NCBI GenBank assembly: GCA_002722385.1
Contig: PBLR01000008.1
Span: 1 to 10,201, forward strand
Direction: 5' to 3'
Length of the DNA: 10,201 nt
Source: SAR116 cluster bacterium
Lineage (GTDB): Bacteria > Pseudomonadota > Alphaproteobacteria > Puniceispirillales > Puniceispirillaceae
Shown: piece by piece, positions 1-6,691 of the stretch
Layout: every line of letters starts with the position of its first letter
Position numbering within the stretch: the stretch's first letter is position 1
The notes under the pieces: model-generated
Seen by the model: only the letters and a program-made list of their open reading frames with translations
The model's database searches: none
What the model was told of the DNA's origin: nothing
Translations under genes and position numbers: made by a program

Positions 1-716
1 GTCATCAGAAAATGATCAGGTTCAGCCGGATCAAGAGAGGATAAGCGCAGACGCGGCAATTCAGGCACAGCGTCCAGAATGGCCAGAACCAGCTGGCCAA
101 GGCGCGGCCGGCCAGGCAGATCAGCGCCCCAGCTGGTGATATCCACACCAGACAGGACGATTTCACAAGTCCCGCCAGAAACCATTTTCCGGACAGCGGC
201 GATCACATCTTCAGATGGCACAGACCGCGAATTGCCCCGCCCATAAGGAATAATGCAAAAAGTGCAGCGATGATCACAGCCCTGCTGAACCTGCAGAAAA
301 CCACGGGTGTGATCATCGAACCCATCCAGCAAATGGCTGGCGACTTCCTCTGCTTCCATAATTGAGCTGACCTGATGCGGGGCCAGGCGGTCAGCAGCAA
401 GTGAAGACCATGTGTCTGACAGCATCTTGTCCTGATTGCCCAGAACGCCGTCCACCTCAGGCAGGCTGGCCCAATTGTCGGGATCTATCTGGACCGCACA
501 GCCAGTGGCGATAATCCGCGCATCAGGGCGTTCACGCTTTATCTTTCGGATTTCCTGACGGGCCTGTTTTTCTGCCTCAGCAGTGACCGCACAGGTGTTT
601 ACCACCACCACATCATTCAGGCCGGCGGCTTCGGCATGCCTGCGCATCACTTCTGATTCCCAGATATTAATCCGGCAGCCAAAGGTGCGGATATCGGGTC
701 TGTTCTGACGGCTCAC
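1..716 (-). CDS. mtaB: tRNA t6A37 methylthiotransferase MtaB (3' end cut by window edge)
   Basis: This is a radical-SAM methylthiotransferase. The MtaB family adds a methylthio group to t6A at position 37 of tRNAs that read ANN codons. The first 238 residues are in the window and the C-terminal TRAM region is missing. The N-terminal domain carries three cluster-binding cysteines: C14 in TFGCRIN, C42 in NTCAVT and C73 in ATGCAVQ. The radical-SAM motif CDHRCTFC (C147, C151, C154) follows, then IIPYGRG. The TFGCRIN and CDHRCTFCIIPYGRG forms favour MtaB over MiaB or RimO. The start is a GTG four bases after the dapF stop, with GGAG inside the dapF 3' end as ribosome-binding site, so the two genes are probably co-transcribed and coupled. 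The dapF-mtaB pairing is common in alphaproteobacteria. Confidence 0.9.
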   Translation of the reverse strand, partial: MSRQNRPDIRTFGCRINIWESEVMRRHAEAAGLNDVVVVNTCAVTAEAEKQARQEIRKIKRERPDARIIATGCAVQIDPDNWASLPEVDGVLGNQDKMLSDTWSSLAADRLAPHQVSSIMEAEEVASHLLDGFDDHTRGFLQVQQGCDHRCTFCIIPYGRGNSRSVPSEDVIAAVRKMVSGGTCEIVLSGVDITSWGADLPGRPRLGQLVLAILDAVPELPRLRLSSLDPAEPDHFLM

Positions 717-720
717 CTTA

Positions 721-1602
721 TTACGCTCCGGGTTTTGCTGAGGAAGTGTTGAGCAGAGCAGCCGGCACCACCCCCTGGGCCACATAGCTGGCCGGGCCCG
801 TCATCACCACATGGCCATCACCATCCCGCCGCCAGCAAATCTGCAGCGCCCCGCCGTCAAGATGGATGGTCACCTCATCTTCTGTCAGCCCGCGCCGTGC
901 CGCGGCAACTGCGGCCGCACAGGCCCCGGACCCGCAGGCCATGGTCACCCCCGCGCCGCGTTCCCACACCCGCATGCGGATGGTCCGGCGATCCAGAATC
1001 TGGATAAATTCAATATTTGCGCGATCAGCAAAAAGATCATGATGTTCAGCCAGAGGACCCCATTTCAAAAGGTCAACCGCGTCTGCTTCATCAACAAAAA
1101 ACACCGCATGCGGATTGCCGACAGACACTAATGTCGCCGGCCCAAATTCAGCCAGCCCCAGATCAACAGACAGCGTGTCCACTGGCTTTATGGTGGGAAT
1201 ATCTGTCCAGTCAGTGAACACCGGGCCCATATCCGCGCTGATAATCTCACTGGCCTTGTCAGCCCGCCAGCCGGTCAGATGACCGGCGATGGTCTCAATC
1301 CCTATCTTGTCCGCCCCGTCCTGATCCATCACCAGCCTGGCAACACAGCGCGTGCCATTGCCGCACGCCCCGGCCGGGCTGCCATCTGCATTAAACATAT
1401 CAAGCCGGATTGTCTGCGGGGTGTCAGAGCTGCGAATCACCATGATCTGATCACACCCCAGCCCCAGACGTCGGTCCGCGAGCAGGCGCATCTGATCAGC
1501 ATCTGGCATCAGCTGGCCCTCCCGGCTGTCCAGCACAATGAAATCATTGCCCAGCCCGTGCATTTTATAAAACGGCAGATCAGTTCTTATGGTCATGGTC
1601 AT
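721..1602 (-). CDS. dapF: Diaminopimelate epimerase
   Basis: DapF is a cytoplasmic, cofactor-independent epimerase that converts LL- to meso-diaminopimelate for lysine and peptidoglycan synthesis. It begins with the family signature FYKMHGLGNDF. Both catalytic cysteines are present, in ACGNGTRC and in MACGSGACAA (Cys89 and Cys232 if counted from the longer start at 1629), together with SVGNPHAVFF and the RVWERGAG segment. About 293 residues is slightly above the usual 275-290. The open frame extends to a GTG at 1629. I prefer the ATG at 1602 (MTMTIRTDLP), because the extra nine codons add nothing conserved. ATG at 1596 is also possible, and none of the three has a good Shine-Dalgarno. The gene lies downstream of xthA and directly upstream of mtaB on the same strand. 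Confidence 0.93.
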   Translation of the reverse strand: MTMTIRTDLPFYKMHGLGNDFIVLDSREGQLMPDADQMRLLADRRLGLGCDQIMVIRSSDTPQTIRLDMFNADGSPAGACGNGTRCVARLVMDQDGADKIGIETIAGHLTGWRADKASEIISADMGPVFTDWTDIPTIKPVDTLSVDLGLAEFGPATLVSVGNPHAVFFVDEADAVDLLKWGPLAEHHDLFADRANIEFIQILDRRTIRMRVWERGAGVTMACGSGACAAAVAAARRGLTEDEVTIHLDGGALQICWRRDGDGHVVMTGPASYVAQGVVPAALLNTSSAKPGA

Positions 1603-1660
1603 ATTATGTTCTGGCAAAACGTTGCGCACAGCTTAGCAGAAAGTCATAAAAATAGCGATA

Positions 1661-2443
1661 TCAGAGCGAGAGGGTCGCGGTAACCGGCACATGATCTGAC
1701 GGTTTGTCAGCCCCGCGGGCAGGCCGGTCTATCGCCACAGCTTGAACAGCCTGCTTTATATCGGTACTGACCCAGATATGGTCAAGCCGGCGGCCCCGGT
1801 CAGACGCCGCCCAGTCCCGGGCCCGGTAAGACCACCAGCTATATAACACCTCATCCGAGCCGAAATGGGCCCGCACCGCATCTGACCAGCCGCCTTTATC
1901 GATCAGGGCCAGCAGGGCGTTGCGTTCAATATCGGTATGAGAGACCACATTTTTGAGCTGGCGCGTTGACCAGACATCTTCGGCCAGAGGCGCAATGTTC
2001 AGATCGCCCACCAGAACGGATTTCTGCGGTTGGTTGGCGGCGAAATGATCTGTCATCTCAGCCAGAAAATCGAGCTTATGGCCGAATTTCGGGTTTTTAT
2101 CCCGGTCTGGTTCATCCCCGCCGGCCGGAATGTAAAAATTATGGATGGTCAGCCCGCCGACAGACGCGCTGATATGACGGCAATCGGTCCGGCCGGTCCA
2201 GTCCATATGGCTGATGTCACTCAGCGGCAGCCGAGAGAGGATCGCCACTCCATTATAGGATTTCTCTCCGCGCATAGCGATATGCGGCCACCCTGCCTCA
2301 GCGATTGCCGCATGCGGGAAATGTTCATCCTGTGTTTTGGTTTCCTGCAGGCACAAAACATCTGGTTGATGCTCCTTCAGCCAGTCTGTAACCAACTGAA
2401 TTCGCAATCTAACTGAGTTAATATTCCAAGTTGCGATTTTCAT
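1661..2443 (-). CDS. xthA: Exodeoxyribonuclease III (AP endonuclease)
   Basis: This Mg-dependent nuclease of the EEP superfamily cuts DNA 5' of abasic sites and degrades 3' ends in base-excision repair. Counting from the ATG at 2443, N7 (ATWNINSVR) and E34 (LCLQETK) sit where the E. coli enzyme has its metal ligands. YNGVAILSR, the catalytic VGDLNIAP segment, the substrate-loop DRGRRLDHIW and the C-terminal PSDHVPV with the Asp-His pair follow in order. The length of 260 residues is typical. The frame could start at a GTG at 2470, but MKIATWNINS is the standard N terminus. The gene starts about 150 bp from, and divergent to, the AT-rich plus-strand block. The dapF reading frame follows after roughly 30-60 bp. 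In alphaproteobacteria xthA often lies close to lolA; here some 4.7 kb separates them. Confidence 0.95.
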   Translation of the reverse strand: MKIATWNINSVRLRIQLVTDWLKEHQPDVLCLQETKTQDEHFPHAAIAEAGWPHIAMRGEKSYNGVAILSRLPLSDISHMDWTGRTDCRHISASVGGLTIHNFYIPAGGDEPDRDKNPKFGHKLDFLAEMTDHFAANQPQKSVLVGDLNIAPLAEDVWSTRQLKNVVSHTDIERNALLALIDKGGWSDAVRAHFGSDEVLYSWWSYRARDWAASDRGRRLDHIWVSTDIKQAVQAVAIDRPARGADKPSDHVPVTATLSL

Positions 2444-2539
2444 GTCCAGATAAGTTCCCACAAAGTTCACACTGATGCAATAAGGACAATAAAGTCTTTA
2501 ACAGAGTTTAAACTCGCCGCTTAGTTTTGGCAGCGAAAG

Positions 2540-2569
2540 TTGACAGAATAAAAAGGGTCATCGTATTCT
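2540..2569 (+). promoter_or_regulatory. Candidate sigma70-type promoter for the plus-strand block
   Basis: A perfect -35 hexamer TTGACA (2540-2545) is followed after 18 bp by TATTCT (2564-2569), which matches four of six consensus -10 bases. Transcription would begin near 2576 and leave a leader of about 20 bases before the TTG start at 2595. The position between divergent xthA and the secreted-protein genes fits. It is a consensus match only, with no experimental support. Confidence 0.5.
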
Positions 2570-2582
2570 TTTTGACTGGTAA

Positions 2583-2588
2583 GGGAGG
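2583..2588 (+). promoter_or_regulatory. Shine-Dalgarno GGGAGG that fixes a TTG start
   Basis: GGGAGG ends six bases before the TTG at 2595. It is one of the strongest ribosome-binding sites in the window, and with the signal peptide that follows it makes TTG the credible start codon of the gene. Confidence 0.75.
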
Positions 2589-2594
2589 CAATTT

Positions 2595-3116
2595 TTGAAA
2601 AAAATAAAGATTACCTTATTCTCTACGATTTTACTTTTCATCTATAATCAGAGCTTTGCAGCAGAATGGTGTTATGAGAGAGACCTCAATTATCCTCCTG
2701 GGATGTTTGGTCAATTTAATGATAAACTGAAAACTTCCTCAAACCAGATAAATAAATATTTTAAGTTCGGAAAAGAACTTCTCTCTGAGAAGCCTGAGAG
2801 GATGCTCTTCGGGTTAGCCTACCTTGAAGTACTGATGAACGAGTTGTGTTTTGATAGACACAGTGTCGCTGCTCAGCAGTCTAGAGAAAAAATAGAAGAC
2901 ATCATTTTGGGGCTTCGAGATTCATTAGGAATGCCAAAATCATTTAGCAGACAGAAAGCTATAAATATTTATTGGAGCACAGGACAGTTATTGAAACTTG
3001 CCCAGGTGGAAAAATTAGAAATAGATGACGAAAGAGAGAAAAATATAGATTTAATCCGTCTTACAAAAGCTTCTTTAAGGTCAGCTCTGAGAAAGGCCCA
3101 AAAAGATGAAAATTAG
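2595..3116 (+). CDS. Small exported protein of unknown function (TTG start)
   Basis: I do not recognise this 173-residue protein. It has a clear signal peptide: the lysine-rich start MKKIKI, a hydrophobic stretch to about residue 18, and a likely cleavage after SFA at residue 22, so it should be periplasmic or secreted. The mature part begins AEWCYERD and has exactly two cysteines (C26 and C85), which could form a disulfide after export. The rest looks mostly helical and charged, with a lysine/arginine-rich end. The TTG start is supported by GGGAGG six bases upstream and by the signal peptide starting exactly there. Its 3' end overlaps the next gene by 11 bases, so the two are probably translated together. 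Composition is AT-rich (21/60 GC at 2881-2940), unlike xthA. That the gene is real is fairly sure; its function is unknown. Confidence 0.75.
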   Translation: MKKIKITLFSTILLFIYNQSFAAEWCYERDLNYPPGMFGQFNDKLKTSSNQINKYFKFGKELLSEKPERMLFGLAYLEVLMNELCFDRHSVAAQQSREKIEDIILGLRDSLGMPKSFSRQKAINIYWSTGQLLKLAQVEKLEIDDEREKNIDLIRLTKASLRSALRKAQKDEN

Positions 3117-4020
3117 ATCGGTTTTTTTGAGCTTGACCATCGGCATCATACTATCTGTGCCGTTGAGCGCTAACGAATTGAATTTATCAGAATTTGAAAA
3201 AAACTTAGAAAACGCCAACAAAATCGACAATATAAAGGTTGGCTCTCCAGAAGGTATTTTGCTTGAGAGTTTGAATGAAATTGCTGAAACAATTCGAGAC
3301 AAACAATTGAGCATAAAAGAATTAGAGGCTACTTTGACACTGCTTGATTCGACTGATTTGATCGAAGAATCGCTACCGAAAGCGTCAATAATCAGTTTTC
3401 CAGATGATTTTCTGGCAGGCTCTAATCTAACCCTTAGTGATATGACCAATGCTTCATATTTTCTCAATTCTCTAAATAAAAAGAAACTGGAAAACTTGAA
3501 GAATATCGAAAGTTTGTCTTCGGATGTTGTGAGCAGATTCGCCTCAACCCAATCTAACCTATTGGAACTTAGTCAAAGCAATGTTTCAGAAATTATTAGC
3601 CAATTGGAAGCAACACCCTCCATAGATTTAGTTCAATTGTCGTCAGCAGTAGTAGGGGCCACAGAAAATATAAACGATACTCTTTCGAAAACCGAGAACT
3701 CTGTTGGCATGGCTGTTAGCAATGCTTCTGAAGATATATCTAAAGCAGCACAACAAATAAATAGTGCAACAGCCTCAATAAACTCTGCCACTCAAACATT
3801 GTCATTTGCCGCTGGAGCGGCGATGGCTTCCGCGGCATATAGCCTCGAACAAGCAGCTAATGCCATAGCAAATACGATTGCAGCGGGTGTTGCGGTGGAT
3901 CTAGATGCTGCATCTCAAGGCTTAGGTTATGATGATTTTGCATCCGCTGTTGAGGCTTATAATCAGCAACATGGAACTAACTACACAGTAGAAACGGCAA
4001 AAGAAGCTCTTGGACAGTAA
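3106..4020 (+). CDS. Exported, helix-rich Ala/Ser protein of unknown function
   Basis: This 304-residue protein is not recognised. A signal peptide (MKIRSVFLSL, then a hydrophobic run) probably ends at LSA, residue 22, so the protein is exported. The mature chain has no cysteine. Residues 25-90 and 120-170 look helical. Residues about 185-262 are rich in Ala, Ser, Asn and Thr with spaced hydrophobics, as in long coiled coils or phasin-like amphipathic helices. The C terminus (about 274-303) is a compact module ending in a Tyr-Asn-X2-His-Gly-Thr-Asn-Tyr-Thr segment. The ATG lies inside the last codons of the preceding gene, with AAAGG nine bases upstream, so translational coupling is likely. 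The TPR-glycosyltransferase gene follows after 52 bp on the same strand. A structural or cell-surface role is plausible but unproven. Confidence 0.75.
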   Translation: MKIRSVFLSLTIGIILSVPLSANELNLSEFEKNLENANKIDNIKVGSPEGILLESLNEIAETIRDKQLSIKELEATLTLLDSTDLIEESLPKASIISFPDDFLAGSNLTLSDMTNASYFLNSLNKKKLENLKNIESLSSDVVSRFASTQSNLLELSQSNVSEIISQLEATPSIDLVQLSSAVVGATENINDTLSKTENSVGMAVSNASEDISKAAQQINSATASINSATQTLSFAAGAAMASAAYSLEQAANAIANTIAAGVAVDLDAASQGLGYDDFASAVEAYNQQHGTNYTVETAKEALGQ

Positions 4021-4065
4021 AATATCCTTCAGGAAGAAGTGAGCGCCTGTCTGTCACTATCCTAA

Positions 4066-4072
4066 AGAGGAG
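4066..4072 (+). promoter_or_regulatory. Shine-Dalgarno abutting the TPR-glycosyltransferase start
   Basis: AGAGGAG runs directly into the ATG at 4073 with no spacer, which is far from the usual 5-9 bases. The in-frame ATC at 4079 would be at ideal spacing but is a very rare start codon. ATG remains the default call, perhaps with weak initiation. Confidence 0.5.
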
Positions 4073-5755
4073 ATGGTCATCGGCAGTGAATTCGAGAAAG
4101 CGGTGGCGCAGTATCAGTCGAGTCGAATTAAAGAGGCTTATCAGTCTGTCCGCAAACTTCTTAAAAGCCACCCCCGGCATTTAGACAGCTTAAATCTGGC
4201 TAGTTTGTGCTCTATCCAACTCGGAAGGTTTTCAGATGCTCTAGGTTTTTCAACAAAAATGTTGTCTTTACAGCCCGGTAATGTCTTTGCCCATTATCAA
4301 AGAGGAGTGGCCCTCTATAACTTGATGCGACTTGAACAGGCCTATCAGGATTTTAAACAAGCAACAGATATCCAGCCTGATTTTGCTGATGCGTTTATCT
4401 ATCTTGGCCTGATTTCAAAGGATTTACAGAAATTAGATGAAGCGGTTGCTTATTTATCCAAAGCAGTTGAGCTTAAGCCAAATGACAGTTCAGCTGTGAA
4501 TAACAGAGCCCTTGTTTTCAGAACATTAGGGCGGCTGGATGAGGCGCTTCAGGATTTATCACAAGCAATCAGAATTGATCCCCAGAACGTTTCAAGCCTT
4601 AACAATCGCGGTGCAGTTTGGGCAGAATGTGGTGAATTTAGCAAAGCCTTGGCTGATTATGATGAAGCCTTGAAGTTGGATCCAAATTACGCTGAGGCTA
4701 TTTTTAATCGAGGATATGCTCAAAGGAAGCTGGGTCGATTTGAAGAAGCAGCGGCGGATTTTTACAAGCATCTGTCTTTAGTCCCAGATAATCCAGAATC
4801 ACAAAATGAGTTGGGGCTGACTCTAGTTGACTTAAAGCGGCATAAAGAAGCGCTGAAATTGTTTGATAAGATGATCTCCCTTCATCCAAACAAAGCAGAT
4901 GTGTTTAACAATAGGGGCCTGGTGAATGCCGAATTGGGTTTGTTTGACGCTGCATTGAGCGATTATAATATGGCGTTATCGCTTCAACCTGATTTCACAG
5001 CAGCATTATCAAACAGAGGCACTTTAAAGACAGAACTTCATCAATTTGATGCAGCTCTCTCTGATTTCGAAAAAGCTCTCTCAATCTTTCCAGATTTTGC
5101 TGAGGCGAAGTGGAACAAAGCGCTCCATTTTTTGCGTTTTGAGGATTTTAATCAGGGGTGGCCTCTATATGAGGCACGGTGGCAGAGAGACAGGATCAAG
5201 CCGACCGCCCGTAAATTCAAAAAACCCCTTTGGTTGGGCGAGGAAGATTTAAGTGGAAGGTCAATCCTTTTGCATGCCGAGCAAGGTCTGGGGGATACAA
5301 TACAGTTTTGCAGGTTCGCAAAGGAGGTTGCAGATTTGGGAGCAAGCGTCATTTTGGACGTTCAGCCTCCTTTACGCGAACTGCTTTCACAATTAGAAAA
5401 CGTCGAATTAGCTAAAATAAACTCTGAAGAATACGATGATTTTGATTACCATTGCCCGCTCATGAGTCTACCATTCGCGCTGAACATAAAACCAGACAAC
5501 ATACCGTTTCGAGACAGCTATCTGCTCTGCAACTCAGATGATTTAAAATACTGGTCTACTCGCTTGTCTGACATAAGGACACCAAAAATTGGTATCGCCT
5601 GGAGAGGAAATCCAAACAATGAAAATGATAGTTCTCGGAGCATAAATCTACAGACATTTGTTGACGGTATGCCTGAGGGTTGTGCGCTTTTCAGCCTGCA
5701 AAAAGATATACCTGAAGAAGACAGAGATTTATTTGAGCAAACGTCACACCTGTAG
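4073..5755 (+). CDS. TPR-glycosyltransferase, truncated by an in-frame amber codon
   Basis: The 560 residues before the stop combine a TPR array with most of a glycosyltransferase domain of the GT9/heptosyltransferase-like type found in bacterial TPR-GT proteins. Nine consecutive 34-residue TPR units run without gaps from about 37 to 342, and a half-unit WPLYEARW follows. The catalytic part has HAEQGLGDTIQFCRFA (402-417) and IAWRGNPNNENDSSRS (508-523), both family hallmarks. Translation ends at TAG 5753-5755, but the same frame resumes at once with the missing C-terminal part of the domain. The intact protein would be about 649 residues. As it stands the product lacks the Ser-Val-Asp-Thr-Ser sugar-nucleotide segment and is probably inactive unless the stop is read through. 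Such proteins act in glycan or protein glycosylation; the substrate here is unknown. The methyltransferase gene follows downstream. Confidence 0.85.
   Translation: MVIGSEFEKAVAQYQSSRIKEAYQSVRKLLKSHPRHLDSLNLASLCSIQLGRFSDALGFSTKMLSLQPGNVFAHYQRGVALYNLMRLEQAYQDFKQATDIQPDFADAFIYLGLISKDLQKLDEAVAYLSKAVELKPNDSSAVNNRALVFRTLGRLDEALQDLSQAIRIDPQNVSSLNNRGAVWAECGEFSKALADYDEALKLDPNYAEAIFNRGYAQRKLGRFEEAAADFYKHLSLVPDNPESQNELGLTLVDLKRHKEALKLFDKMISLHPNKADVFNNRGLVNAELGLFDAALSDYNMALSLQPDFTAALSNRGTLKTELHQFDAALSDFEKALSIFPDFAEAKWNKALHFLRFEDFNQGWPLYEARWQRDRIKPTARKFKKPLWLGEEDLSGRSILLHAEQGLGDTIQFCRFAKEVADLGASVILDVQPPLRELLSQLENVELAKINSEEYDDFDYHCPLMSLPFALNIKPDNIPFRDSYLLCNSDDLKYWSTRLSDIRTPKIGIAWRGNPNNENDSSRSINLQTFVDGMPEGCALFSLQKDIPEEDRDLFEQTSHL
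5753..5755 (+). other. In-frame amber (TAG) codon within the glycosyltransferase domain
   Basis: The upstream frame ends Thr-Ser-His-Leu-TAG and the same frame continues His-Phe-Gly-Val-Asp-Leu-Lys-Gln-Thr-Ala-Ala-Leu, as expected for uninterrupted family members. No frameshift is needed. One base change (for example from CAG, GAG, AAG or TGG) would explain it. The base after the stop is C, a context known to favour readthrough in some systems. Confidence 0.9.
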
Positions 5756-6022
5756 CATTTCGGTGTTGACCTGAAACAGACCGCTGCTCTATGTGCTGCG
5801 ATGGATGTAATTGTTTCCGTAGATACCAGCATTGCCCATCTGGCCGGCGCCCTTGGGCAAAAAACGTGCCTTCTCCTGGCTCACACTCCAGACTTTCGTT
5901 GGGGTATGAACCGAGAAGATAGCCTTTGGTATTCCTCAATTCGCGTTTACCGGCAAAAAAACGATAAATGTTGGAGTTCTGTTTTTTCGGAAGTCCGAGC
6001 AGACATTCAAGACAAATTCTAA
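5756..6022 (+). pseudogene. Severed C-terminal part of the TPR-glycosyltransferase
   Basis: These 88 codons lie in the same frame as the preceding gene and complete its glycosyltransferase fold. They hold QTAALCAAMDVIVSVDTSIA, then HLAGALG, with the Asp-Thr-Ser sugar-nucleotide-binding segment (D584 of a reconstructed protein). They then have PDFRW, REDSLWY and VYRQ, the usual end of this family, and a natural TAA at 6022. An ATG at 5801 could in theory start a 73-residue product, but no Shine-Dalgarno precedes it and such a fragment would lack a complete domain. The absence of frameshifts or further stops here suggests a very recent mutation, a base-calling error, or readthrough keeping the region under selection. 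The methyltransferase start follows after 15 bases, as in an operon. Confidence 0.8.
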
Positions 6023-6037
6023 AATTGGAGAGATATT

Positions 6038-6595
6038 ATGAAACTTAACCTTGGCTGTGGGTCAAAGCTTCTGGAAGGATATGTCAATGTAGATAAATTC
6101 AACATTTATGACGTTGATATCGTCCATGATTTAGAAGTTTTTCCTTATCCGTTTGATGATAATGTCGCTAGCTTTGTGCTTATGTCTCACGTTCTTGAGC
6201 ATATAGGCCAGAACCCCGATGTATTTCAAAACATTATTAAAGAGCTTTATCGGATCTGCGCGGCCGAAGCGATTATTGATATTAGGGTCCCACATCCAAG
6301 ACATGATGATTTTCTTGCAGACCCCACGCATGTCCGCCCAATTACACCTTTCGGACTGTCATTATACAACAAAAAGCTCAATAAACAGTGGGAGAAAGAT
6401 GGAAACGCAGCAACACCCCTTGGCCTTATACATGATGTTGACTTTGAGATAATTGATGCACAATACATGCTTGAACCGCATTACATGGAAATGATGCAGA
6501 AAGGGCAGCTCAAAAAAGGCGATCTTGATCAGATGGTGGCTACGCAAAACAACATAGTTAAACAAATCAATATCAAATGGCAGGTACGCAAATAA
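6038..6595 (+). CDS. Class I SAM-dependent methyltransferase
   Basis: This 185-residue protein starts straight at the SAM-binding core. Motif I is LNLGCGSK (3-10), the acidic residue that would bind the SAM ribose is D19 in YVNVDKF, a Pro-Tyr-Pro-Phe-Asp segment is at 36-40, and SHVLEHI (50-56) is typical of predicted sugar or small-molecule methyltransferases near glycan genes. The C-terminal part (PHPRHDDFLADPTHVRPITP) is a recurring feature of this group as I recall it. It has no signal peptide or membrane segment, so it is cytoplasmic. GGAG sits seven bases before the ATG, and only 15 bases separate it from the natural stop of the TPR-glycosyltransferase frame, so co-transcription is likely. 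It may methylate the sugar or lipid handled by that enzyme; this is inferred from position. Composition is AT-rich (23/60 at 6421-6480). Confidence 0.85.
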   Translation: MKLNLGCGSKLLEGYVNVDKFNIYDVDIVHDLEVFPYPFDDNVASFVLMSHVLEHIGQNPDVFQNIIKELYRICAAEAIIDIRVPHPRHDDFLADPTHVRPITPFGLSLYNKKLNKQWEKDGNAATPLGLIHDVDFEIIDAQYMLEPHYMEMMQKGQLKKGDLDQMVATQNNIVKQINIKWQVRK

Positions 6596-6691
6596 CCGTT
6601 TATATTAGTGATTAAGTTTTGTTAGCGTCAGATATAAAAGCGCAAACAAACACGGTTCCGCCTTTGGGCGACCGGTCAGAGAAAACAGATC

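Noticed and set aside
811..1683. Plus-strand open frames opposite dapF
   Set aside because: Antisense shadows of a conserved enzyme with no plausible protein features.
4021..4072. TCCT/AGGA hairpin near 4025-4034 as a terminator
   Set aside because: A 4-bp stem with a two-base loop and no T tract.
5741..5801. Frameshift as the cause of the broken glycosyltransferase
   Set aside because: Frames before and after the break are identical (4073 and 5801 are in the same phase) and the bases between translate sensibly apart from the TAG, so a point change explains it.
5801..6022. Independent 73-residue gene starting at ATG 5801
   Set aside because: It is the in-frame tail of the glycosyltransferase domain and has no ribosome-binding site of its own.
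6594..6657. Inverted repeat AACCGT / ACGGTT as a terminator for the methyltransferase gene
   Set aside because: The arms are only 6 bp with about 52 bases between them, and no U-run follows. Not a credible intrinsic terminator.
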